64,000 bases of DNA from Streptomyces nodosus (GTDB lineage: Bacteria > Actinomycetota > Actinomycetes > Streptomycetales > Streptomycetaceae): assembly GCF_008704995.1 (NCBI RefSeq), contig NZ_CP023747.1:6048001-6112000 (forward strand). Reading direction: 5' to 3'. The notes beneath the pieces are model-generated. The model was not told the origin of the DNA, made no database searches, and saw only the letters and a list, made by a program, of their open reading frames with translations. The position numbers and the translations under genes were made by a program. Positions within the stretch are counted from its first letter, which is position 1; each line of letters begins with the position of its first letter. Below are positions 1 through 8,868 of the stretch, piece after piece.

Positions 1-766
1 GGAGCACCCACTTGCCGTCGAAGCCGAGCGCGGCCGCGCGGCCGGCCACCGCACGGAAGCCGTCCACATTGCGGATCTGGAGGTAGGGGCCGTCGATCGC
101 CTGGAGGTCGTTGGCGCGCGCCGCCATCAGCAGCTTCATCAGGATGTAGTGGTAGGCGTCCGCCGGGTAGCCGGGCGGCTGCTCGCCCACGACCAGCGAC
201 TTCATATTGATCGACGCCATGAAGTCGGCCGGGCCGAAGATGATGGTCTCGATGCGCTCGGAGGCCTCCGCGATCTCATTGACGTTGTTGAGGCCCCGGG
301 CGTTCTCGATCTGCGCCTCGATGCCGATCCGGCCGACCTCGAAGCCCATCGTCTTCTCGATCTGCGTCAGCAGCAGGTCCAGGGCGACGATCTGGCCGGC
401 GTCCTGCACCTTGGGCAGCATGATGCAGTCCAGGTTCGGGCCGGCGCCCTCGACCACGGTCACCACATCGCGGTACGTCCACTCGGTCGTCCAGTCGTTG
501 ACCCGCACCACCCGTGTCTTGCCCGTCCAGTCGCCCTCGTTGAGGAACTTGACGACGGTGTGCCGAGCCTCGGGCTTGGCCAGCGGCGCACAGGCGTCCT
601 CCAGGTCGAGGAAGACCTGGTCGGCGGGGAGGCCCTGAGCCTTCTCCAGGAAACGGGGGTTGCTGCCCGGCACGGCCAGACAGGAGCGCCGCGGACGCAG
701 ACGGTCGTAGGAGCTCGCGGCGGAGCCGCTCGCTGCGGGGGCGGTGGCGGGCGACGGGCGGGTCAT
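1..766 (-). CDS. mcl: HpcH/HpaI aldolase / citrate-lyase family CoA ester lyase (malyl-CoA / beta-methylmalyl-CoA lyase type), 3' end cut by window
   Basis: The first 255 codons are visible and the C-terminus lies outside the window. The family cleaves beta-hydroxy-acyl-CoA esters such as malyl-CoA with Mg2+. Visible family features are the N-terminal stretch LRPRRSCLAVPGSNPRFLEK, the VFLDLEDACAPLAK segment with acidic metal ligands, and the IGIEAQIENARGLNN and ETIIFGPADF blocks. The ATG at 766-764 overlaps the TGA of the mutase gene (ATGA), so translation is probably coupled. Last visible gene of the ethylmalonyl-CoA block. The substrate (malyl-CoA versus methylmalyl-CoA) is inferred from neighbours; another citrate-lyase-like role is possible. 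Confidence 0.85.
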   Translation of the reverse strand, partial: MTRPSPATAPAASGSAASSYDRLRPRRSCLAVPGSNPRFLEKAQGLPADQVFLDLEDACAPLAKPEARHTVVKFLNEGDWTGKTRVVRVNDWTTEWTYRDVVTVVEGAGPNLDCIMLPKVQDAGQIVALDLLLTQIEKTMGFEVGRIGIEAQIENARGLNNVNEIAEASERIETIIFGPADFMASINMKSLVVGEQPPGYPADAYHYILMKLLMAARANDLQAIDGPYLQIRNVDGFRAVAGRAAALGFDGKWVL

Positions 767-2808
767 GCGGGAACCTCCAGGGGTTCGAGCTTGTTCGCGG
801 TGCGGATCTCGTCGACGATACGGCCGATGATCCCGGTGATGTCGAAGTCCTTCGGGGTGAAGACCGCGGCCACTCCAGCGGCCCTGAGCTGTGCGGCGTC
901 GCCGGTGGGGATGATCCCGCCGGCGATCACCGGGATGTCGGCCGCCCCGGCCTCGCGCAGCCGTTCCAGCACATCCGGCACCAGCCGGGCGTGCGAGCCG
1001 GAGAGGATGGACAGGCCGACCGCGTGCACGTCCTCCGCGAGGGCCGCGTCCACGATCTGCTCCGGGGTCAGCCGGATGCCCTGGTAGACCACCTCGAACC
1101 CGGCGTCCCTGGCCCGTACGGCTATCTGCTCGGCGCCGTTGGAGTGCCCGTCGAGACCCGGCTTGCCCACCAGGAAGCGCAGCTTGCCCACCCCGAGGTC
1201 CCGGGCCGTCAGCTCCACCTTCCGGCGCACCCGGGCCAGCGCCGTGCCCTCCTCGGCGGTCATCGCGACCGGCGCGGACGACACCCCGGTCGGCGCCCGG
1301 TACTCACCGAACACCTCGCGCAGGGCCCTGGCCCACTCGCCGGTGGTGACCCCGGCGCGGGCGCAGTCCAGGGTGGCCTCCATCAGGTTCTCGGTGCTCT
1401 CGGCCGCCTCCTTCAGCCGCTCCAGCGCCTTGCAGGGGCGCGGATGGTTGAACGGCGGCTGGTAGCGGGTGTCGCGCCAGTTCCGCAGCGCCTCCACGAC
1501 CCGCTCCTCGACCGCGGGGTCGACCGTCTGGATCGCGGTGTCCAGATCGGCGGTGAGCGGGTTCGGCTCGGTCGTCTCGAAGACATTGACGCCGACGATC
1601 TTCTCCTGGCCGGACTCGATCCGGGCCCGGCGCTCCGCGTGCGAGGCGACCAGCTGCGACTTGAGGTAGCCGGACTCGACGGCGGCCAGGGCGCCGCCCA
1701 TCTCCTGGATCCGCTCGATCTCGGCGAGCGACTCCTCGACCAGCCGGCCCACCTCGGCCTCGACGACCGTGGAGCCCTCGAAGATGTCGTCGTACTCCAG
1801 CAGATCGCTCTCGTGCGCCAGCACCTGCTGGATGCGCAGCGACCACTGCTGGTCCCAGGGCCGGGGCAGGCCCAGCGCCTCGTTCCAGGCCGGGAGCTGC
1901 ACGGCGCGGGCGCGGGCGTCCTTGGAGAGGGTCACGGCCAGCATCTCCAGCACGATCCGCTGGACGTTGTTCTCCGGCTGGGCCTCCGTCAGGCCCAGCG
2001 AGTTGACCTGGACCCCGTAGCGGAAGCGGCGGTGCCTGGGGTTCTCGATGCCGTACCGCTCCCGGGTGAGGGTGTCCCAGATGCGGCCGAACGCCCTCAT
2101 CTTGCACATCTCCTCGATGAAGCGGACGCCCGCGTTCACGAAGAAGGAGATACGTCCCACGACATCGCCCATGCGCTCCTGCGGCACCTGGCCGCTGTCC
2201 CGCACGGCGTCGAGGACGGCGATCGCCGTGGACAGCGCATAGGCGATCTCCTGCACCGGGGTGGCGCCCGCCTCCTGGAGGTGGTAGCTGCAGATGTTGA
2301 TCGGGTTCCACCTGGGGAGGTGGGAGACCGTGTAGGCGATCATGTCGGTGGTCAGCCGGAGCGAGGGGCCCGGCGGGAAGACATGGGTGCCGCGGGACAG
2401 GTACTCCTTGACGATGTCGTTCTGGGTGGTGCCCTGGAGCTCGGTGATGTCCGCGCCCTGTTCCTCCGCGACCACCTGGTAGAGCGCCAGCAGCCACATG
2501 GCCGTGGCGTTGATGGTCATCGAGGTGTTCATCCGCTCCAGGGGGATGTCCTCGAACAGCCGGCGCATGTCACCGAGGTGGGAGACCGGGACCCCGACCC
2601 GGCCGACCTCGCCGCGGGCGAGGACGTGGTCGGGGTCGTAGCCGGTCTGGGTGGGCAGGTCGAAGGCGACGGAAAGACCGGTCTGGCCCTTGGCGAGATT
2701 GCGCCGGTACAGCTCGTTGGACGCCTCCGCCGTGGAGTGACCGGCGTAGGTGCGCATGAGCCACGGCCGGTCCTTCTCCCGCCGCGCCTGCGGCTGACGC
2801 TCAGTCAT
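763..2808 (-). CDS. meaA: Ethylmalonyl-CoA mutase (MeaA-type adenosylcobalamin-dependent mutase)
   Basis: 681 aa, the expected length for single-chain MeaA/Ecm. It interconverts ethylmalonyl-CoA and methylsuccinyl-CoA. The N-terminal two thirds is the acyl-CoA mutase barrel (FDLPTQTGYDPDH, SMTINATAMWLLALYQ, GTTQNDIVKEY). The C-terminal ~140 residues are the B12-binding domain with the DxHxxG signature in GLDGHSNG, where His555 is the expected lower cobalt ligand, followed by GLSILSGSH and VIAGG. Start ATG 2808 has a strong GGAGGTCACG ribosome site. It lies 18 nt after ccr and overlaps the lyase start. Adjacency to ccr argues for ethylmalonyl-CoA rather than methylmalonyl-CoA as substrate. Confidence 0.93.
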   Translation of the reverse strand: MTERQPQARREKDRPWLMRTYAGHSTAEASNELYRRNLAKGQTGLSVAFDLPTQTGYDPDHVLARGEVGRVGVPVSHLGDMRRLFEDIPLERMNTSMTINATAMWLLALYQVVAEEQGADITELQGTTQNDIVKEYLSRGTHVFPPGPSLRLTTDMIAYTVSHLPRWNPINICSYHLQEAGATPVQEIAYALSTAIAVLDAVRDSGQVPQERMGDVVGRISFFVNAGVRFIEEMCKMRAFGRIWDTLTRERYGIENPRHRRFRYGVQVNSLGLTEAQPENNVQRIVLEMLAVTLSKDARARAVQLPAWNEALGLPRPWDQQWSLRIQQVLAHESDLLEYDDIFEGSTVVEAEVGRLVEESLAEIERIQEMGGALAAVESGYLKSQLVASHAERRARIESGQEKIVGVNVFETTEPNPLTADLDTAIQTVDPAVEERVVEALRNWRDTRYQPPFNHPRPCKALERLKEAAESTENLMEATLDCARAGVTTGEWARALREVFGEYRAPTGVSSAPVAMTAEEGTALARVRRKVELTARDLGVGKLRFLVGKPGLDGHSNGAEQIAVRARDAGFEVVYQGIRLTPEQIVDAALAEDVHAVGLSILSGSHARLVPDVLERLREAGAADIPVIAGGIIPTGDAAQLRAAGVAAVFTPKDFDITGIIGRIVDEIRTANKLEPLEVPA

Positions 2809-2826
2809 CGTGACCTCCGGTCGCTC

Positions 2827-4164
2827 TCAGATGTTCCGGAAGCGGTTGATGGCGTCGAGGTGCTGCGCGCGCATCTCCTCGTCGCGCACGCCCAGACCTT
2901 CGCGGGGGGCGAGGCACAGCACGCCGACCTTGCCCTGGTGGAGGTTGCGGTGGACGTCGTACGCGGCCTGGCCGGTCTCCTCCAGCGGGTACACCCTCGA
3001 CAGCGTCGGGTGGATCTTTCCCTTGGCGATGAGCCGGTTGGCCTCCCAGGCCTCGCGGTAGTTGGCGAAGTGCGAGCCGATGATCCGCTTCAGGGACATC
3101 CACAGATAGCGGTTGTCGTACTCATGGGTGTAGCCCGAGGTGGAGGCGCAGGTGGCGATCGTGCCGCCCTTGCGGGTGACATAGACGGAGGCGCCGAAGG
3201 TCTCCCGGCCCGGGTGCTCGAAGACGATGTCCACGTCCTCGCCCCCGGTCAGCTCGCGGATGCGCTTGCCGAAGCGCTTCCACTCCTTGGGGTCCTGGGT
3301 GTGCTCGTCCTTCCAGAACCGGTACCCCTCGGCGTTGCGGTCGATGACCGCCTCGGCGCCCATCGAGCGGCAGATCTCCGCCTTGGCCGGCGAGGAGACC
3401 ACACAGATCGGGGTGGCGCCGCCCACCAGCGCGAACTGTGTCGCATAGGAGCCGAGGCCGCCGCTCGCGCCCCAGATCAGCACATTGTCGCCCTGCTTCA
3501 GCTGGGCGCCGTTGCGGGAGACCAGCTGCCGGTACGCGGTGGAGTTGACCAGACCCGGGGCCGCGGCCTCCTCCCAGCTGAGGTGCCGCGGCTTGGGCAT
3601 CAGCTGGTTGGACTTGACCAGGGCGATCTCCGCCAGGCCGCCGAAGTTGGTCTCGAAGCCCCAGATGCGCTGCTCGGGGTCGAGCATGGTGTCGTTGTGC
3701 CCGTCGCTGGACTCCAGCTCGACCGACAGACAATGCGCGACCACCTCGTCGCCGGGCTTCCAGGCGTTGACGCCGGGCCCGGTGCGCAGCACCACGCCCG
3801 CGAGGTCGGAGCCGATGATGTGGTACGGCAGGTCATGGCGCCGGGCCAGCTCGCAGAGCGTGCCGTAGCGCTCCAGGAAGCCGAAGGTGGGCAGCGGCTC
3901 GAAGATCGAGGTCCATACCGAGTTGTAGTTGACCGAGGAGGCCATGACGGCGACCAGGGCCTCGCCGGGGCCCAGCTCGGGCGGCGGGACCTCGTCCAGG
4001 TGCAGGGACTTGCGGGGGTCCTTGTCGCGGGTGGTGAGCCCGGCGAACATCTCCGTCTCGTCCTTGTGCACGGTGACCGCGCGGTACGACTCGGGGAGCG
4101 GTAGTGCGGAGAAGTCGGCGGACGAGGCCGTCCCCGACTGGATCGCGTCCAGGATGTCCTTCAC
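2827..4164 (-). CDS. ccr: Crotonyl-CoA carboxylase/reductase
   Basis: 445 aa, typical length. A medium-chain-dehydrogenase enzyme that converts crotonyl-CoA, CO2 and NADPH to (2S)-ethylmalonyl-CoA, an acetate-assimilation intermediate and polyketide extender. Seen: the N-terminal extension absent from ordinary MDR enzymes, the GADS-like groove with SSVNYNSVW, a cofactor-binding loop (LIWGASGGLGSYATQFA), and the conserved FEHPGRETFG block. The start is GTG at 4164, supported by GGAGG 7 nt upstream; no in-frame ATG fits. First gene of the ccr-meaA-mcl run, preceded by 472 nt of non-coding DNA with palindromes. Confidence 0.95.
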   Translation of the reverse strand: MKDILDAIQSGTASSADFSALPLPESYRAVTVHKDETEMFAGLTTRDKDPRKSLHLDEVPPPELGPGEALVAVMASSVNYNSVWTSIFEPLPTFGFLERYGTLCELARRHDLPYHIIGSDLAGVVLRTGPGVNAWKPGDEVVAHCLSVELESSDGHNDTMLDPEQRIWGFETNFGGLAEIALVKSNQLMPKPRHLSWEEAAAPGLVNSTAYRQLVSRNGAQLKQGDNVLIWGASGGLGSYATQFALVGGATPICVVSSPAKAEICRSMGAEAVIDRNAEGYRFWKDEHTQDPKEWKRFGKRIRELTGGEDVDIVFEHPGRETFGASVYVTRKGGTIATCASTSGYTHEYDNRYLWMSLKRIIGSHFANYREAWEANRLIAKGKIHPTLSRVYPLEETGQAAYDVHRNLHQGKVGVLCLAPREGLGVRDEEMRAQHLDAINRFRNI

Positions 4165-4636
4165 GGTGTTGCCTCCGGCGATACGGGGTCTCCCCGGGCC
4201 GAGCGGGTCGGGGCCGGGGAGGTCCTGAGGGGGAGACGCTGGGGATCACGTCGGTTGCTGCTGCTGGCGGGAGAGGGCGCCGTCGGTTCGGCGGGTGGTG
4301 CTGTGGCAGCGCGTTGTGGCGCGGGAGGTTGCCTGTGACGCAGGCGTCCGGGCGCACTCGCCTGAGGGAGGCTCGCGGGGACAACCGGCCTGCGGGTGGT
4401 ATCCGTCGGCCGGCCGCCCGGACACCACCAACGTATGGCACGCCGTGTCGCCCCGCAAGGCACTCAGTGCCAAAAAGCGTTCTCAAATGAAATATTCACT
4501 CAACAGATGAGCGATCATCGATCGTGCTCGCCGTCGAGCGGGTGCGGGTGGGCGCATGGAGAAGGGCCGGCGGCGGCACGCGGTGCCACCGCCGGCCCAA
4601 AGGATCCGAACGGTCGTACGACGGGGTCGGGAGAGG
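4165..4636. promoter_or_regulatory. Non-coding region upstream of ccr with candidate operators
   Basis: No convincing gene. The stretch at about 4470-4525 is distinctly AT-rich for this genome and holds two short palindromes. One is GGCACTCAGTGCC at 4459-4471 (6-bp arms, 1-nt centre). The other is TGAAATATTCA at 4488-4498, flanked by CTCAA repeats. CTCA-N5-TGAG follows at about 4499-4511. These are plausible sites for the neighbouring TetR regulator and the ccr promoter, but no hexamers can be assigned with confidence. Confidence 0.45.
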
Positions 4637-5449
4637 CTAGGAACGTTCCCTGAGCGCCTGCTCGATGGTCCGCATGACCTCCTCGAGCGGCGCATCCGTC
4701 CTGGCCACCGTCACCAGGACCTCCCCCCGTGAGGTCACGGAGGCCGGTCCGGCGGGGGAGGCGGTCCCGCGCCCGGCGCCGATGCCGGTGCCGAACGTCT
4801 TCCGTACGATCGCGAAGGCATGGTCGAGCTGTGCCTCGAGGCCGCCCTGCCCGCCGGCCCGCAGCCAGCGTCGCAGCACATGGTTGTGCGCGGTGACCAC
4901 CGCGGACGCGGCGACCTCCGCCAGCAGCGGATCGTCGTTGGCGTCGTCGTCGTGCGCGTGCTCGTCGAAGTGTCCGAGCAGATAGCGGGTGAAGAGCCGC
5001 TCGTAGCGGGCGACCGAGGCGATCTCCGCCTCGCGCAGCGTGGGTACCTCACGCGTCAGCTTGTAGCGCTGCACGGAGATCTCCGGCTGGGCCGCGTACA
5101 TCTTCATGACTTCCTTGATGCCGCGGCACACCGTGTCCAGCGGGTGCTCGTGCGCCGGGGCGGCGTTGAGCACCGCCTCGGCCCGGACCAGGGTGTCGTC
5201 GTGGTCGGGGAAGATCGCCTCGTCCTTGGAGCGGAAGTGGCGGAAAAAGGTGCGTCGGGCGACCCCGGCGGCGGCCGCGATCTCGTCGACGGTGGTGGCC
5301 TCGTACCCCTTCGTGGCGAACAACTCCATGGCCGCGGCCGCCAGCTCTCGGCGCATCTTGAGCCGCTGGGCGGCGGCACGGCTGCCTGCGGCACTCGCCG
5401 GTGCGTCGGGCGCGGCGGGTGGACGTGAGGACCTGGCGGGCTGGGGCAT
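4637..5449 (-). CDS. TetR family transcriptional regulator
   Basis: 270 aa from ATG 5449; an in-frame ATG at 5467 would add six residues and neither has a strong ribosome site. The helix-turn-helix is at about residues 53-73 (TVDEIAAAAGVARRTFFRHF), preceded by a basic, Ala-rich N-terminal tail. The C-terminal ligand-binding half matches no named subfamily on sight. It lies between the 3-hydroxyacyl-CoA dehydrogenase and ccr genes on the same strand, so control of the ethylmalonyl-CoA genes through palindromes at 4459-4498 and 7561-7675 is the natural inference. The acyl-CoA effector is a guess. Confidence 0.88.
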   Translation of the reverse strand: MPQPARSSRPPAAPDAPASAAGSRAAAQRLKMRRELAAAAMELFATKGYEATTVDEIAAAAGVARRTFFRHFRSKDEAIFPDHDDTLVRAEAVLNAAPAHEHPLDTVCRGIKEVMKMYAAQPEISVQRYKLTREVPTLREAEIASVARYERLFTRYLLGHFDEHAHDDDANDDPLLAEVAASAVVTAHNHVLRRWLRAGGQGGLEAQLDHAFAIVRKTFGTGIGAGRGTASPAGPASVTSRGEVLVTVARTDAPLEEVMRTIEQALRERS

Positions 5450-5572
5450 GCCCTGAACGTACTGCATGTGCGGGGGGTGGTGTGCACGCCCCGGACCGAG
5501 GGTGCCCAGGACACCGTGCTGATCGAAAAGGTCCGGCCGCACCCGCCGCGGCGCGTCATGGGGGCGTACCGG

Positions 5573-7375
5573 TCAGCGTCCGGCGTATTCGCGGAAACCG
5601 CGGCCGGTCTTGCGGCCGAGGCAGCCCGCGGCCACCAGGTGTTCCAGGAGCGGTGCGGGGGCGAGACCCGGGTCGCGGAACTCCCGGTGCAGCACCTTCT
5701 CGATGGCCAGCGAGACATCGAGACCGACCACGTCCAGCAGTTCGAACGGACCCATCGGATAGCCGCCGCCCAGCTTCATCGCCGCGTCGATGTCGTCGAG
5801 GGAGGCATAGTGCTCCTGCACCATCTTGATCGCGTTGTTGAGATAGGGGAACAGCAGTGCGTTCACGATGAATCCGGCGCGGTCGCCGCAGTCGACCGGG
5901 TGCTTTCTGACCGAGGCGCAGACATTCCGGGCCGTGGCGTGGACGTCGTCCGCGGTCAGCACCGTACGGACCACCTCGACCAGCTTCATGGCCGGCGCCG
6001 GGTTGAAGAAGTGCAGGCCGATCACGTCCTGGGGGCGCGAGGTGGCGCGGGCGCAGGCGATCACCGGGAGCGAGGAGGTGGTGGTGGCGAGGATCGCGCC
6101 CGGCTTGCAGACCTTGTCGAGCGAGGCGAACAGCTGCCGCTTGACCTCCAGGTCCTCGACGACGGCCTCCAGGGCCAGGTCGACCTCGGCGAAGTCGTCC
6201 AAGGAACCGGTCGCCCGGATCCGGTCGAGTGTCCGGGCGGCCTCCTCGGCGGTCATCCGGCCCCGGTCGACGGAGCGGGCCAGCGAGGTGCCGATCCGGG
6301 CCCGCGCGGCACGCGCCTTCTCCTCGGTGCGGGCGGCGAGGACCACCTCGTGCCCCGCCTTGGCGAAGACCTCGGCGATCCCCGACGCCATGGTGCCGGA
6401 ACCGGCGACCCCGACGGAGCGCACCGCACGGCCCGGCACCGGGGCGAGGTCCGCCGGCGGGGTCAGCGCGTCCCGCACCACGGTCGGGCTGCCGGACGCC
6501 TCGTAGGTGTAGAAGCCGCGTCCCGACTTGCGGCCGGTCAGACCCGCCTCGCTGAGCTGTCTGAGGATCGGCGCCGGCGCGTGCAGCCGGTCGTGGGAGG
6601 CGGCGTACATGGCCTCCAGGACCGTACGGGCGGTGTCGATGCCGATCAGATCCAGCAGGGCGAGCGGTCCCATGGGCAGCCCGCAGCCGAGCTGCATCGC
6701 GGCGTCGATGTCCTCGCGTGAGGCGTACCTGGACTCGTACATCGCGGCGGCCTGGTTGAGGTAGCCGAACAGCAGCCCGTCGGCGACGAACCCGGGCCGG
6801 TCTCCCACCGCGACGGGCTCCTTGCCCAGGTCAAGGGCGAGATCGGTGACGGCGGCGACCGCCGTGGGCGCGGTCAGCACGGACGAGACGACCTCGACCA
6901 GCTTCATGGCCGGCGCGGGGTTGAAGAAGTGCAGCCCGAGGACCCGTTCGGGATGGGCCGAGTCGGCCGCGAGCCGGGTCACGGAGAGGGCGTTGGTGCC
7001 GGTGGCGAGGATGGCGTCGGGGCGCACGATGCCGTCGAGGGCCTGGAAGACCTGCTGCTTGATCTCGTACGACTCCGGGACCACCTCGATGACCAGGCCG
7101 GCGTCGGCGGCGGCCGCCAGATCGGTGGAGGTGCGGAACCGGGCCAGGGCCTCGGCGCGTTCCCGCTCGGTCAGCTCCCCGCGGCCGACGGCGCGGGCGC
7201 CGGCGGCCTCCAGGGCGGAGACGGCACGGCCGGCCGCGGCCTCGCTGATGTCGATGCCGACGACCTCGCGGCCGGCCCGGGTCAGCACCCGGGCGATACC
7301 GGTGCCCATGGTGCCGAGGCCGACCACGGCGATGGTCGTGAAGGGAGACGGGGTGTCGGACAGGGGAGTGGCCAT
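5573..7375 (-). CDS. Double-module 3-hydroxyacyl-CoA (3-hydroxybutyryl-CoA) dehydrogenase
   Basis: 600 aa, about twice the family length, because two complete dehydrogenase modules are fused head to tail (about residues 13-293 and 318-600). Each has a Rossmann NAD loop (VVGLGTMGTGIA; VAGSGTMASGIA), the catalytic-His block GLHFFNPAPAMKLVE, and a C-terminal helical domain ending GRKSGRGFYTYE or GRKTGRGFREY. The expected reaction is acetoacetyl-CoA to 3-hydroxybutyryl-CoA, supplying crotonyl-CoA to ccr. The modules differ around the catalytic serine region (TGTNALSVT versus ATTTSSLPVI), so they may differ in activity. ATG 7375 has a GGAG site. Upstream gene of the minus-strand block. Confidence 0.93.
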   Translation of the reverse strand: MATPLSDTPSPFTTIAVVGLGTMGTGIARVLTRAGREVVGIDISEAAAGRAVSALEAAGARAVGRGELTERERAEALARFRTSTDLAAAADAGLVIEVVPESYEIKQQVFQALDGIVRPDAILATGTNALSVTRLAADSAHPERVLGLHFFNPAPAMKLVEVVSSVLTAPTAVAAVTDLALDLGKEPVAVGDRPGFVADGLLFGYLNQAAAMYESRYASREDIDAAMQLGCGLPMGPLALLDLIGIDTARTVLEAMYAASHDRLHAPAPILRQLSEAGLTGRKSGRGFYTYEASGSPTVVRDALTPPADLAPVPGRAVRSVGVAGSGTMASGIAEVFAKAGHEVVLAARTEEKARAARARIGTSLARSVDRGRMTAEEAARTLDRIRATGSLDDFAEVDLALEAVVEDLEVKRQLFASLDKVCKPGAILATTTSSLPVIACARATSRPQDVIGLHFFNPAPAMKLVEVVRTVLTADDVHATARNVCASVRKHPVDCGDRAGFIVNALLFPYLNNAIKMVQEHYASLDDIDAAMKLGGGYPMGPFELLDVVGLDVSLAIEKVLHREFRDPGLAPAPLLEHLVAAGCLGRKTGRGFREYAGR

Positions 7376-7775
7376 CGCGGAACTCCAGAGAAGAGAGTGA
7401 CGACTGAGGAGCGCGCCCGATGCGCCGGCCGGCGTACCCGGGTGCGGTGGGTGAGGGGTGTCTTCCGGGCCGCTGAACGCATACGCCCGGTGCCGTCCGC
7501 GGACGCGAGGCGCCCGGGAGCGGTGACCGACCGGCCCTGTCCCGGAGCCGGGCCGTACTGCGGTACCTGAGGTACCGAACCGATCGGCGCCCCTGGCCCC
7601 AAGGCCCGGGAGCTGCCCCTTGCGACGGCTGCGTCACCAGGCCGCCACAAGTCCCTGCGAGTGAGTGACTCGCTCGATTGAGCTTAACCGCACGGTAATG
7701 AGCGCGCCAGCCCCCGAATGGCCGATATCCTGCCGGACCCACCCGAGGGTCTCTCCGGCGTCCTAGTCTCGCGTC
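7376..7775. promoter_or_regulatory. Divergent intergenic region with two palindromes
   Basis: 400 nt between the dehydrogenase (minus) and HEAT-repeat (plus) genes with no credible coding. It holds CGGTACC-TGA-GGTACCG at 7561-7577, a perfect 7-bp inverted repeat. At 7659-7675 lies the near-perfect 17-mer palindrome GAGTGAGTGACTCGCTC (mismatch only at the fourth pair and the centre). Both look like dimeric-repressor operators upstream of the dehydrogenase. Which regulator binds is unknown; the TetR product at 4637-5449 is the nearest candidate. Confidence 0.45.
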
Positions 7776-8351
7776 ATGGACGAAGAGTTGCAGGCGCTCA
7801 CGGAGCGTTTACGGGCCGAGGCCGAGGGGGCCCCGGCGTACGAACGGCTGATGGCCACGGAGAACCCGGACGATCTCGGCGCCGTGCTGACCGGGCCTGG
7901 TCAGCCGCTGTGGGCCCGGGAGGCGGCGGCCTTCCGGCTCGGTCTCGCGGGGGACCGGCGGGCGTTCGAGGCACTCGTGCTGCTGCTCAACCACCGCGAT
8001 CCGCAGCGCGGCGCCTCGGCCGCGTACGCACTGGCCCGGCTCGGCGACCCGCGCACCGGCCGGGCCGCCGCCGCCCTCGCCACCAATGAGCTGCGGGTCG
8101 CCTATGCCCTCCACCCCGTCCGGCTGCTGGTCGAGCTGCGCGCCGTCGAGGCCGTGCCCGCGCTGATCACCACCCTGAGGCGCCGGCTGCGGCCCCACGA
8201 CCCCTACCGCACGGTGGCGCTCGCCTGTGTGGAGGGGCTCGGCACGCTCGGGGACGCCCGGGCCCGGCCCGTGCTCGACGAGGCGCTGGCGCACCCGGCG
8301 CTGGCGGAGGCGGCCGTGCACGCCCTGGCCCGCATCCCCGGCCGGTACTGA
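7776..8351 (+). CDS. HEAT-repeat domain protein
   Basis: 191 aa. From about residue 45 to the end the protein is built of helical pairs typical of HEAT/PBS-lyase-type repeats, for example AFEALVLLLNHRDPQRGASAAYALARLGD, which recur about four times with the Asp/Arg-rich turns of that family. No catalytic motif, signal peptide or membrane segment is visible. Such proteins serve as binding scaffolds; no partner can be named. It is flanked by a minus-strand RidA gene in convergent orientation, and no operon partner is obvious. Confidence 0.8.
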   Translation: MDEELQALTERLRAEAEGAPAYERLMATENPDDLGAVLTGPGQPLWAREAAAFRLGLAGDRRAFEALVLLLNHRDPQRGASAAYALARLGDPRTGRAAAALATNELRVAYALHPVRLLVELRAVEAVPALITTLRRRLRPHDPYRTVALACVEGLGTLGDARARPVLDEALAHPALAEAAVHALARIPGRY

Positions 8352-8396
8352 ACCGCCGGCCGGATCCGGGCAGGCGGGGCCCCGCGGGGCCACGGA

Positions 8397-8795
8397 TCAG
8401 TCCGGCAGTACCGCGTACGCCTCGATCTCCATCAGGAACTCGGGGCGCACCAGCGCCGCCACCTGCACCGCCGAGGCGGCCGGCAGCCGGTCGGCGGGTA
8501 TGTGCTCGGCGCGGGCCGCGCGGATCGCCGGCAGGTACGCCATGTCCGTGACGAAGAAGGTCAGTTTGACCACATCGTCGAAGCCGGCCCCGGCGGCGGC
8601 CAGACAGCGGCGCAGATTCTCGAAGACCTGCCGGGCCTGTGCCGCCGGGTCGCCCTCGCCGACGAGAGTGCCCTCCTCGTCCAGGGCGAGCTGACCGGAG
8701 ATCGCGACGAAGCGGCCGGTGCCCATGACGACATGACTGTACGCGGCGGCGGGGGCGACCCCGTCCGGCGCGGGAATCCTGATCAACTCGGTCAT
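8397..8795 (-). CDS. RidA / YjgF-YER057c-UK114 family protein
   Basis: 132 aa, the family's normal size, from ATG 8795; an open frame extends 20 codons upstream but the homology begins at MTELIRIP. Members hydrolyse reactive enamine/imine intermediates. Seen: the PAAAYSHVVMGTGRFVAISGQ opening, a central AAGAGFDDVVKLTFFVTDM strand, and the C-terminal SAVQVAALVRPEFLMEIEAYAVL with the arginine normally used as the carboxylate-binding catalytic residue. It starts outside the secreted hydrolase's terminator and is probably transcribed alone. Confidence 0.9.
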   Translation of the reverse strand: MTELIRIPAPDGVAPAAAYSHVVMGTGRFVAISGQLALDEEGTLVGEGDPAAQARQVFENLRRCLAAAGAGFDDVVKLTFFVTDMAYLPAIRAARAEHIPADRLPAASAVQVAALVRPEFLMEIEAYAVLPD

Positions 8796-8834
8796 GCGGC
8801 CCATGATGGACCACGGGACCGACAACACCCCGAA

Positions 8835-8862
8835 GGGCCCGGTGTCCTGGGGCACCGGGCCC
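8835..8862 (-). terminator. Stem-loop downstream of the secreted hydrolase
   Basis: Perfect 10-bp GC stem GGGCCCGGTG / CACCGGGCCC (8835-8844 and 8853-8862), 8-nt loop, starting 7 nt after the hydrolase stop codon on the minus strand. No real U-tract follows, as is common for GC-rich actinobacterial terminators. Confidence 0.65.
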
Positions 8863-8868
8863 CAGGAC

